From the NCBI GenBank assembly GCA_028696755.1, contig JAQVGK010000291.1, positions 1 to 5,163 of the forward strand: a DNA stretch of 5,163 nt. Direction: 5' to 3'. Origin of the DNA: Bacteroidales bacterium. GTDB lineage: Bacteria; Bacteroidota; Bacteroidia; Bacteroidales; ML635J-15. The notes under the pieces were generated by a model. The model was not told the origin of the DNA. It did not search any database and saw only the letters and a program-made list of their open reading frames with translations. The position numbers and the translations under genes were made by a program. The first letter of the stretch is position 1. Each line of letters opens with the position of its first letter. This document shows positions 1 to 5,163 of the stretch, piece after piece.

Positions 1-904
1 TTTAAAGAGGTTAAAATCAATAAGGCCCGACTTAAAAACAATTTACATAAAACCACCAGCAATAGTTTATGCCGAGGAGATTGTAAAATATGCGGATATT
101 TCTTTAAACAGCTCTTTTAAAACGATAATGGCTCTAAATAAAGAAGCTGAAAAGCAAAAGAAAATTCATCAGATTATCATAATGATTGAACTTGGGGAAC
201 TGCGTGAAGGAGTAAATCGCGATGAATTGATTTCTTTTTACGAAAACGTCTTTAGTTTAAACAATATCGAAGTAATCGGACTTGGGTCGAACTTAGGTTG
301 TATGTTTGGTGTTGAGCCTACATATGATAAATTACTTCAACTTTGCTTGTATAAAGAGCTAATTCAGGCAAAATTTAATAGAAATTTACCCCTCATTTCG
401 GGAGGAAGTTCAATAACATTGCCTTTGATAAGTCAAAATTCTGTTCCTCGCGATATGAATCATTTCAGAATTGGAGAAGCTGCTTTTTTTGGCACATCAC
501 CATTAAACAACAGTAGATTTATGGATTTACATACCGACGCATTTGTGTTTGAAGCAAATATTATCGAATTATATGAAAAGGATACTATTCCTGATGGCAT
601 TATTAGCGACGCAAGCGTTGGACACACTGCCGAATATACTGAAACCAACCAGAATATTACAACCACCAAGGCAATCCTCGATTTTGGACTACTGGATGTT
701 GATAAAAGCGAAGTAACATTTGAAGATGAGAGTATAAAATTTGTTGGAATAACATCGGATATGATGGTTATTGATTTGGGTGATAATGTTGATGATAAAG
801 GAAAAACCAAATACCATGTTGGAGGGAAAATCAGATTTAAGCCTTCGTATATGGGAGTAGCAAGATTGCTAAATTCAAATTTTATAGATCACGAATATTT
901 GTAA
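1..904 (+). CDS. PLP-dependent alanine/ornithine racemase family enzyme (5' partial)
   Basis: This is the C-terminal 300 residues of a fold-type III PLP enzyme related to ornithine racemase and alanine racemase, expected to be cytoplasmic and to interconvert the L and D forms of an amino acid. The frame is open from position 2; the upstream residues (RPDLKTIYIKPPAI, then EEIVKYADISLNS) fit the family, so the gene starts outside the window and the ATG at 128 is internal. Visible motifs are IELGELREG (185-211), GLGSNLGC (278-301), SGGSS, a probable PLP-phosphate loop (398-412), and RIGEAAFFG (467-493), whose Arg is expected to face the pyridine nitrogen. About 60 residues, including the PLP-binding lysine expected in the N-terminal strand, lie off the window, so activity cannot be confirmed. 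Family recognition is from remembered similarity to clostridial ornithine racemase. The actual substrate (ornithine, alanine or another) cannot be decided. The stop TAA at 902-904 touches the stop of the convergent mqnC. Confidence 0.82.
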   Translation, partial: LKRLKSIRPDLKTIYIKPPAIVYAEEIVKYADISLNSSFKTIMALNKEAEKQKKIHQIIIMIELGELREGVNRDELISFYENVFSLNNIEVIGLGSNLGCMFGVEPTYDKLLQLCLYKELIQAKFNRNLPLISGGSSITLPLISQNSVPRDMNHFRIGEAAFFGTSPLNNSRFMDLHTDAFVFEANIIELYEKDTIPDGIISDASVGHTAEYTETNQNITTTKAILDFGLLDVDKSEVTFEDESIKFVGITSDMMVIDLGDNVDDKGKTKYHVGGKIRFKPSYMGVARLLNSNFIDHEYL

Positions 905-1999
905 TCAGATAAAATCATATTCCTGATTTCGCAGGCGAGGAGTAAATCCAGCATCTTTAATGGTTTGTTCCATCTCCTCTTGTCCCATTTTAAATTCTTT
1001 TCCAGCCTGCGAAACAACATTTTCTTCAATCATAATGCTGCTCATATCGTTGGCTCCGGCATTAAGGGCAAGTTGTGCAATTTCTTTACCCATGGTAAGC
1101 CACGAAACTTGGATATTGGGGATATTGGGCAGCATAATTCTCGAAATTGCCAACATACGTAAAAATTCGCTGCTATAAACTGGTTTAATGTCGGGATTCT
1201 GTCTTAAAAGTCGAGTGTTTTCTCCAGCCAATGGCCAAAGTGTGAATGAAATAAATCCTTTGCTATCGGATGGTTTTAAATTCTGTAAATCGCGAAGTTT
1301 AATCAAATGCTGCATTCTTTCTTCTATAGTTTCGAGATGGCCAAACATCATCGTTGCAGATGTTGTTAGTCCAAGTAAATGTGCTTCGTGCATAACATCG
1401 AGCCACTCGCTGCTACTGCATTTTGCAGGAGAAACCAGTTTACGAACACGATCCGACAGAATTTCGGCTCCAGCGCCTGGTAAACTATCGAGACCAGATT
1501 TTATTAATCTTTCGAGACATTCTTTTACAGAAATACTGGCAGATTTTGCAATAAAAACAATCTCCGGCGGACCAAGAGCATGCAATTTTAGGTCGGGAAA
1601 TAGCTCTTTAAGTTTTCTAAACAAATTTTCGTAATATTCAATTCCAAGAGCCGGATTCATTCCACCCTGCAGCAAAATCTGATTTCCACCAAGTTGGTAA
1701 AGTTTATCAATTTTCTCAACATAATCAGGAATTGCGAGCACATAAGCTTCGGCAGAATTTTTATTACGGCAGAAATTGCAAAAACTACAATTCGAGAAGC
1801 ATATATTTGTAAGATTAATGTTGCGGTCGATAATGTAACTGATTTCTTTTTCGGGATGAAGCTTGAATCTTATTAATTGAGCAGTAAACATCAAATCGGT
1901 GAGAGATGCATCAGTAAAAAGCAACAGCCCTTCGGCGGGGCTGATATACTTTAGTTCTAATGCTTTTTCAAGGATAATGTCAACCTGTTTTTTGCTCAT
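905..1999 (-). CDS. mqnC: MqnC, cyclic dehypoxanthine futalosine synthase (radical SAM)
   Basis: This radical S-adenosylmethionine enzyme of the futalosine menaquinone pathway cyclises dehypoxanthine futalosine to cyclic dehypoxanthine futalosine in the cytoplasm. The 364 residues are full length for the family. The cluster motif CFSNCSFC (C67, C71, C74; CX3CX2C, at 1778-1801) should hold the [4Fe-4S] cluster and SAM. Other family blocks are LLQGGMNP (109-116), HALGPPEI (140-147), LPGAGAEIL (173-181), MMFGHLET (217-224), SWLTMG (299-304) and MIEENVVSQAG (323-333). The HALGPPE and MMFGHLET forms favour MqnC over the paralogue MqnE, the aminofutalosine synthase. The ATG at 1997-1999 gives MSKKQ and lies 6 bp after the stop of the Crp/Fnr gene, which suggests one transcript. 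No clear Shine-Dalgarno is present, as is common in Bacteroidota. The stop TGA (905-907) directly abuts the convergent racemase stop. Other mqn genes are not in the window. Confidence 0.95.
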   Translation of the reverse strand: MSKKQVDIILEKALELKYISPAEGLLLFTDASLTDLMFTAQLIRFKLHPEKEISYIIDRNINLTNICFSNCSFCNFCRNKNSAEAYVLAIPDYVEKIDKLYQLGGNQILLQGGMNPALGIEYYENLFRKLKELFPDLKLHALGPPEIVFIAKSASISVKECLERLIKSGLDSLPGAGAEILSDRVRKLVSPAKCSSSEWLDVMHEAHLLGLTTSATMMFGHLETIEERMQHLIKLRDLQNLKPSDSKGFISFTLWPLAGENTRLLRQNPDIKPVYSSEFLRMLAISRIMLPNIPNIQVSWLTMGKEIAQLALNAGANDMSSIMIEENVVSQAGKEFKMGQEEMEQTIKDAGFTPRLRNQEYDFI

Positions 2000-2005
2000 C
2001 GTAGG

Positions 2006-2710
2006 TTAAAAAACATTACTGATTTTTTTAAGTTTTGCAACATTCAGGATTTTTACTTTTCTTCCCTGCAACTCAATTATTCCTTCATTTTTAAACTCAG
2101 ATAATAATCTTATTACAGATTCGGTAGCAGTGCCGATTATATTGGCAAGTTCTTCGCGTGTAAGAGCAAGATTTATGATGCCTTCCTGATTTGTACCGAA
2201 ATCATCCTTTAACTGCAAAAGAATCTCGGCTAAACGCTCACGTACCGATTTTTGAGCAATATCGGTAATGTAATTATTTGCTTCGCCCAACTCGGCACAT
2301 GCAATTTGCAGCATTTCGATTCCAAACTCGCTATTTTCGCGCAACAACTGATAAAGCTCCTGCGACGAAATATGACACAAAATTGCATCCTCCAACACTT
2401 TTACACTAGTACATGCTGGCTCGGCATTAATTACCGAACGATAGCCAATAACATCACCTGGCTTTGCAAATTTAATAATTTGTTCCTTACCTTCAATACC
2501 GGTTTTATAGATTTTTAAAATCCCCTTGTTCACACAAAAGATCCCAGTAATACGGTGACCTTCCTCATAAAGAATTTTACCCTTTTTTACCTGAGTGCAA
2601 GTTTTATTATTGTTAAGATATTCTATCTGAGAAGCTTTAAGCTTTTTGAAAATTGTTCCGAAATCACGGTTACAATCGTTACAATGTGGTTCCTCTAAAA
2701 TTCTGCTCAT
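2006..2710 (-). CDS. Crp/Fnr family transcriptional regulator with N-terminal CxxC
   Basis: This is a cytoplasmic DNA-binding regulator of 234 residues. A cyclic-nucleotide-binding-type beta-roll spans about residues 24-125 (KKGKILYEEG, then GKEQIIKFAKPGDVIGYRS). A dimerisation helix follows (about 127-168), then a winged helix-turn-helix (about 172-225), with LTREELANIIGTATESVIRL as the helix-turn-helix core. The N-terminus carries HCNDC (C10, C13), and C112 in LEDAILCHIS aligns by eye with E. coli FNR Cys122, hinting at iron-sulfur or thiol redox sensing. The Cys equivalent to FNR C29 is not obvious. The recognition helix keeps the E-x3-R pair (E197, R201) typical of Crp/Fnr readers of a TGA core. 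The frame extends upstream to a GTG at 2761, but that lies upstream of the predicted -7 element, so the ATG at 2708-2710 is the better start. The gene is probably cotranscribed with mqnC. Its effector and targets are unknown. Confidence 0.9.
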   Translation of the reverse strand: MSRILEEPHCNDCNRDFGTIFKKLKASQIEYLNNNKTCTQVKKGKILYEEGHRITGIFCVNKGILKIYKTGIEGKEQIIKFAKPGDVIGYRSVINAEPACTSVKVLEDAILCHISSQELYQLLRENSEFGIEMLQIACAELGEANNYITDIAQKSVRERLAEILLQLKDDFGTNQEGIINLALTREELANIIGTATESVIRLLSEFKNEGIIELQGRKVKILNVAKLKKISNVF

Positions 2711-2731
2711 AAACAAAATCGTATTTTGATG

Positions 2732-2765
2732 CAAATATAGTAAAAATATGATTAAAGTCACAAAA
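2732..2765 (-). promoter_or_regulatory. Bacteroidota-type promoter for the Crp/Fnr-mqnC operon
   Basis: Read on the minus strand, TTTTG (2761-2765) is followed by a 21-bp spacer and TATATTTG (2732-2739). This matches the Bacteroidota housekeeping consensus TTTG, about 19-21 bp, TAnnTTTG. A start near 2727 would give a leader of roughly 15-20 nt before the ATG at 2710. This decides against the GTG start at 2761. No transcript data are available. Confidence 0.65.
2747..2762. promoter_or_regulatory. Candidate CRP-like operator (autoregulatory site)
   Basis: On the minus strand the sequence reads TGTGA-CTTTAA-TCATA, an imperfect palindrome close to the Crp box TGTGA-N6-TCACA (9 of 10 half-site bases). 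It overlaps the -33 element and spacer of the regulator's own promoter, a position where binding would be expected to repress. The E-x3-R recognition helix of the adjacent regulator is compatible with a TGA core. A single AT-rich match could arise by chance. Confidence 0.35.
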
Positions 2766-2770
2766 TTTAA

Positions 2771-2817
2771 AAGTGCACTAAAATGCCTAAAGTGCCAAGA
2801 GTGCCTAAAGTACTTGG
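2771..2817. repeat. Degenerate 9-bp tandem units, AGTGCCTAA orientation
   Basis: About four to five units follow one another: AAATGCCTA (2781-2789), AAGTGCCAA (2790-2798), GAGTGCCTA (2799-2807) and AAGTACTTG (2808-2816), preceded by the terminal AAGTGCACTA. They are reverse complements of the units at 2903-2950 and 3040-3089. Confidence 0.7.
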
Positions 2818-2829
2818 GCTGCTAGCAAG

Positions 2830-2854
2830 ACCTGTCAGTGCGAGGCACTGAGGT
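2830..2854. repeat. REP-like hairpin with asymmetric bulge
   Basis: TCAGTGC (2835-2841) and GCACTGA (2845-2851) form a 7-bp perfect stem around a GAG loop. Beyond a TG bulge (2833-2834), ACC (2830-2832) pairs with GGT (2852-2854), giving 10 bp in all. A short stem with a one-sided bulge resembles REP palindromes mobilised by RAYT transposases. No RAYT gene is in the window, so that family assignment is inference. Confidence 0.6.
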
Positions 2855-2868
2855 TCTCAAAGTGTCCG

Positions 2869-2896
2869 TAGGTCCTGACAATGTCGCAGCTGACTA
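2869..2896. repeat. Second, imperfect hairpin in the repeat core
   Basis: The inner palindrome GACA-A-TGTC (2877-2885) extends outward through CT/AG, TC/GA and TAG/CTA pairs, interrupted by GC and CT on the right arm and a single G on the left. This gives about 11 pairs in total. It is weaker than the hairpin at 2830-2854 and may be the partner half of a paired REP-like unit. Confidence 0.4.
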
Positions 2897-2950
2897 GACA
2901 CTCCAAGTACTTTAGGCACTTCCTATAAGTACTCTAGGCACTTCTTCCCC
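2895..2950. repeat. First copy of the long direct repeats
   Basis: Positions 2895-2922 and 3062-3089 are 28-bp direct repeats with a single mismatch (C2904 versus T3071). Positions 2927-2950 and 3072-3095 are 24-bp direct repeats, also with one mismatch, both ending in TTCTTCCCC. Within the first copy, AAGTACTTTAGGCACTTC (2905-2922) is repeated as AAGTACTCTAGGCACTTC (2927-2944) after a 4-bp spacer. Confidence 0.75.
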
Positions 2951-3002
2951 GACGTTTGCATTGCCTCCAAAACCAATCTAAAAGAAAGGAAAAATGCAAG
3001 TC
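2951..3002. other. Possible stem in the unique spacer between repeat arrays
   Basis: GAC (2951-2953) plus TTGCATT (2956-2962) can pair with AATGCAA (2993-2999) plus GTC (3000-3002), 10 bp with a 2-base bulge and a 30-base loop. ATTGCC (2960-2965) can instead pair with GGCAAT (3003-3008). The rest of 2951-3039 is non-repetitive and shows no convincing gene. Its significance is uncertain. Confidence 0.3.
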
Positions 3003-3039
3003 GGCAATACAAAGTCTAAAACTAGCACAATCCTTTTTA

Positions 3040-3095
3040 ACTCTAGGCACTCTAGGCACTTTAGACACTCTAAGTACTTTAGGCACTTCTTCCCC
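3040..3095. repeat. 9-bp tandem array, ACTYTAGGC orientation, ending TTCTTCCCC
   Basis: There are five consecutive 9-bp units: ACTCTAGGC, ACTCTAGGC, ACTTTAGAC, ACTCTAAGT and ACTTTAGGC (3040-3084), followed by ACTTC and TTCCCC. Because the period is a multiple of three, the array reads as LGTLGTLDT-like peptide on the plus strand and VPRV/VPKV-like peptide on the minus strand. These are artefacts of the repeat, not genes. Positions 3062-3095 hold the second copy of the long direct repeats. Confidence 0.8.
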
Positions 3096-3164
3096 CTGTA
3101 ACTTTCTCACCAACATATTCGTCTTTTTACTAATTTAGTGCACTTAAAAAGTTTATTACATCTG

Positions 3165-5072
3165 ATGAAATTTTCTACTATAACCAAAATAAAACTGGTA
3201 CTAATCCTAATTTTTGTAGTGCTTTCGGGCACTGTGTTTTCGCAGAATAAGTTTGCTGGCAGAATAAAAGATGCAAAAAGTGGTGAGCCACTAGCATTCG
3301 TTAATATTATCTACAATTCACAAAATCTTGGTACAACAACCGATTTGGATGGATATTTTTCAATTCCATCTTATGATAAAATTGAATTTTTAAAGATTTC
3401 ATACTTGGGTTATATTGGCAAAAACATAACAAAGGCTGAAATTGGCAATGTAAAATATCTCGAAATAAGTCTCGAGGCCGATGCGCTTTACCTTAATGAG
3501 GTTACTGTTTTGCCAGGAGTAAATCCTGCACATCGAATTATAAATTTGGTAATCGACAATGCCGACAAGAACAATCCCGAAAAGATGCGCTCGTTTTCTT
3601 ATGTTTCATACAACAAAATGTATTTTACAATTGATGTAAGTAATTTGCCAGAGGATACAACACCAAAACTGGACACTGCCACAATTGCCGACACCAGCGA
3701 TAATCGTAGTATGCGCGAGTTTTTCGAAGAGCAGCATTTGTTTATCACCGAATCGGTAACCGAAAGACGATTTCGACATCCTGACAATAACAAAGAAGAA
3801 GTGCTGGCCCACCGAATGACGGGAATGCAAAATCCTGCATTTACACTTCTCACGACTCAATTTCAGTCGTTTTCGTTTTACAAAGATTTTGTGAGTTTAA
3901 TGGATAAAAAATATTTGAGTCCGATTAGCAAAGGCAGTACTTCGAAATATTTCTTTTTAATCGAAGACACCATGTACAACGAAGCTGCCGATACAATCTT
4001 TATCATTTCGTATCGACCATTAAAGGGTAAAAATTTTGAAGGATTGCAAGGAGTTTTGCATATAAATTCTAATGGTTATGCTTTGCAAAATGTTAGTGCA
4101 AAACCTTACGAACCAAGCGGAGGATTCAATATCAATATTCAGCAGAAATACGAACTAATTGATTCTGTTCAATGGTTTCCGGTACAATTAAATACCGATT
4201 TGGTTTTCGATATTTTGCAAGTTAGCGATAATAGTGCTGCTGTAACAAATGGAGGTTCGGCAGGCGATTCATTTGTGCCTTTGGTCGGGATAGGCAAAAG
4301 TTACATAAGCGATATTAGCCTAAATCCCGATTATAAACGCAGAGAATTTAATCAAATGGATGTAGTGGTACAAGAAGGTGCTCATAAAAAAGATTCCTTA
4401 TTTTGGGATCAGTACCGAACCGAAAAACTCACAGCCAAAGACATAAAAACCTACGAGGTTATTGATAGTATCGGAAAGGAGGTAAATTTAGATCGCACTA
4501 TGGAATTGGTCGAGGTAATTGCAACTGGTTATATTCCCTGGAAATTCTTAAATTTCAATCCTGCATCGATTTTATGGTACAATAAGTACGAAGGGTATCG
4601 TTTAGGATTGGAAGTTTCTACCAACGAAAAAATGCTTAAATGGATGTCGTTGGGCGGTTATTTTGGTTATGGATTTCGCGATAAAGCATGGAAATATGGT
4701 GCTTACACAGATTTTACCATTCATAAAGCCTCGAGCACAAAATTAAGATTAGGTTTTAAACAAGATTTACAGCTAAGCGATGATCACACTTTTAATAAAG
4801 AAAACTCATTGCTAACTCAGAATACTATCAGAGATTTTTTCCTTACCGAGATGGATTCGGTTCGAAAATATTATGCGTCATTTAAATTCTCCTCATTAAA
4901 ATATTTACATTCCGACATAAGATTTAGCTATACCGACCGCACTATTCTAAATCACGAAAGATATGATTTTACCGCAGCAAACCCACACAATTATTCATAT
5001 TCCGAGGCTGGATTATATCTACGCTATTCGTACAAGGAAAATTTCTGCAAACCCCTCGCGGAAACAGGTTAA
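3165..5072 (+). CDS. DUF5686 outer-membrane protein with carboxypeptidase-regulatory-like domain (frameshifted)
   Basis: This is a secreted protein of unknown function, typical of Bacteroidota and probably an outer-membrane component. An N-terminal signal peptide (residues 1 to about 26; KIK, then a hydrophobic stretch LVLILIFVVLSGTVFS) precedes a carboxypeptidase-regulatory-like beta-sandwich (about 30-104; GTTTDLDGYFSI). The link LNEVTVLPGVNPAHRII (110-126) leads into DUF5686. From about residue 475 (NKYEGYRLGLEVSTNEKMLK onward), alternating amphipathic strands suggest a beta-barrel. The ATG at 3165 is preferred over the upstream in-frame GTG at 3138, because that GTG lies inside the repeat end and would add nine residues before the signal peptide. 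The last ten residues (626-635) and the TAA at 5070-5072 are off-frame: one A appears lost in the AAAA run near 5038-5041, and the family sequence resumes in another frame. This may be a real mutation or a homopolymer sequencing error. Confidence 0.85.
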   Translation: MKFSTITKIKLVLILIFVVLSGTVFSQNKFAGRIKDAKSGEPLAFVNIIYNSQNLGTTTDLDGYFSIPSYDKIEFLKISYLGYIGKNITKAEIGNVKYLEISLEADALYLNEVTVLPGVNPAHRIINLVIDNADKNNPEKMRSFSYVSYNKMYFTIDVSNLPEDTTPKLDTATIADTSDNRSMREFFEEQHLFITESVTERRFRHPDNNKEEVLAHRMTGMQNPAFTLLTTQFQSFSFYKDFVSLMDKKYLSPISKGSTSKYFFLIEDTMYNEAADTIFIISYRPLKGKNFEGLQGVLHINSNGYALQNVSAKPYEPSGGFNINIQQKYELIDSVQWFPVQLNTDLVFDILQVSDNSAAVTNGGSAGDSFVPLVGIGKSYISDISLNPDYKRREFNQMDVVVQEGAHKKDSLFWDQYRTEKLTAKDIKTYEVIDSIGKEVNLDRTMELVEVIATGYIPWKFLNFNPASILWYNKYEGYRLGLEVSTNEKMLKWMSLGGYFGYGFRDKAWKYGAYTDFTIHKASSTKLRLGFKQDLQLSDDHTFNKENSLLTQNTIRDFFLTEMDSVRKYYASFKFSSLKYLHSDIRFSYTDRTILNHERYDFTAANPHNYSYSEAGLYLRYSYKENFCKPLAETG

Positions 5073-5163
5073 GCATGGGTACAAAATATCCAGTTTTATT
5101 TCTTAATGTGATAAAAGGAATTCCGGTATTAAATACTTCGTACGATTACTTAAAAACCGAAGC
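5039..5163 (+). pseudogene. Continuation of the DUF5686 gene in the shifted frame (3' partial)
   Basis: Read from 5039, the sequence encodes 41 further residues starting KFLQTPRGNRLSMGTKYPVL and ending SYDYLKTE, open to the window edge. The junction YKE-KFLQTP and GTKYPV look like the normal continuation of the DUF5686 barrel. Restoring one A near 5040 joins this to residues 1-625 upstream, for at least 666 residues. Members of the family usually run to about 800-850 residues, so the remainder lies off the window. If the lost base is a sequencing error, this is simply the rest of one intact gene. Confidence 0.75.

Larger units (their letters stand above)
2800..2920. repeat. 18-bp perfect inverted repeat flanking an 85-bp hairpin-rich core
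   Basis: AGTGCCTAAAGTACTTGG (2800-2817) is the exact reverse complement of CCAAGTACTTTAGGCACT (2903-2920). The 85-bp loop holds the two smaller hairpins at 2830-2854 and 2869-2896. The left arm could alternatively pair over 16 bp with 3072-3087, so two mutually exclusive large foldings are possible. Confidence 0.8.
2771..3145. repeat. Composite intergenic repeat block bounded by a 12-bp inverted repeat
   Basis: Most of the 454-bp divergent gap between the Crp/Fnr gene and the DUF5686 gene is repetitive. The outer ends are AAGTGCACTAAA (2771-2782) and its exact reverse complement TTTAGTGCACTT (3134-3145). Inside are degenerate 9-bp units of the type ACTTTAGGC in the right half and in inverted form (AGTGCCTAA) in the left half, two hairpins, and long direct repeats. 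The inverted repeat stops matching exactly outside these ends. No transposase and no convincing target-site duplication are present. It could be a non-autonomous (MITE- or REP-like) element or locally grown repeats. The left end lies 6 bp beyond the -33 box of the fnr-like promoter. Open frames across it encode only repeat-derived peptides. Confidence 0.7.

Noticed and set aside
460..810. 116-residue minus-strand frame inside the racemase gene
   Set aside because: It is a shadow of the well-supported plus-strand racemase, with no promoter or recognisable product.
904..925. ATCAG...CTGAT as a bidirectional terminator at the convergent junction
   Set aside because: The stem is only five AT-rich base pairs with a long loop and no GC-rich stem or U tract.
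1188..1634. 148-residue open frame antisense to mqnC
   Set aside because: It lies wholly within a strongly supported mqnC coding region, and its translation shows no recognisable domain. It is a shadow frame.
2895..3095. CRISPR array
   Set aside because: The repeats are degenerate 9-bp units in direct tandem plus a few longer duplicates. There are no regular unique spacers of 25-40 bp and no cas genes.
2934..3138. Overlapping 60-residue open frames on both strands with LGTLGT- or VPRVPRV-like repeats
   Set aside because: They arise because the 9-bp tandem repeat has a period divisible by three. There is no family resemblance, and both strands are open over the same repeats.
3131..3138. TAATTTAG as a -7 promoter element for the DUF5686 gene
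   Set aside because: It differs from TAnnTTTG in the key TTTG, and no TTTG lies at the proper spacing upstream. It also falls inside the terminal inverted repeat.
2767..3147. TTAA target-site duplication around the repeat block
   Set aside because: TTAA occurs at 2767-2770 and 3144-3147, but using it makes the inverted ends unequal (the right end overlaps it by two bases). In AT-rich DNA this is likely by chance.

Overview
The window looks like a piece of a Bacteroidota chromosome, probably a marine or gut Bacteroidales/Marinilabiliales-type organism; the lineage is an inference. The support is AT-rich DNA with very weak Shine-Dalgarno signals, a promoter of the Bacteroidota type (TTTG, 21-bp spacer, TATATTTG), an MqnC (futalosine menaquinone pathway), a Crp/Fnr regulator of the Bacteroidetes style, and a secreted protein with a carboxypeptidase-regulatory-like domain followed by DUF5686, an architecture characteristic of this phylum.

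Layout. (1) Positions 1-904, plus strand: the C-terminal 300 residues of a PLP-dependent alanine/ornithine racemase-family enzyme. The frame stays open to the left edge, so the ATG at 128 is internal. (2) Positions 905-1999, minus strand: mqnC, a radical-SAM menaquinone enzyme, whose stop codon directly abuts the racemase stop with no intergenic base. (3) Positions 2006-2710, minus strand: a Crp/Fnr regulator only 6 bp upstream of mqnC and therefore probably in its operon. A good promoter and a possible autoregulatory CRP-like palindrome precede it. (4) Positions 2711-3164: a 454-bp divergent intergenic region filled with a nested repeat structure. It contains degenerate 9-bp tandem units in both orientations, an 18-bp inverted repeat, REP-like hairpins, 24- and 28-bp direct repeats, and an outer 12-bp inverted repeat that delimits 2771-3145. 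(5) Positions 3165 to the right edge, plus strand: a DUF5686 outer-membrane protein gene. Its reading frame is broken near 5040 by an apparent loss of one A, and the true frame resumes and runs off the window.

Functionally, the minus-strand pair links a redox-type regulator (it carries a CxxC motif and a Cys at the position of E. coli FNR Cys122) to synthesis of the respiratory quinone. The racemase and the DUF5686 gene look like unrelated neighbours. I saw no tRNA, rRNA, CRISPR array or transposase gene. The most unusual parts are the intergenic repeat block, the frameshift in the DUF5686 gene, and the fnr-like/mqnC arrangement.
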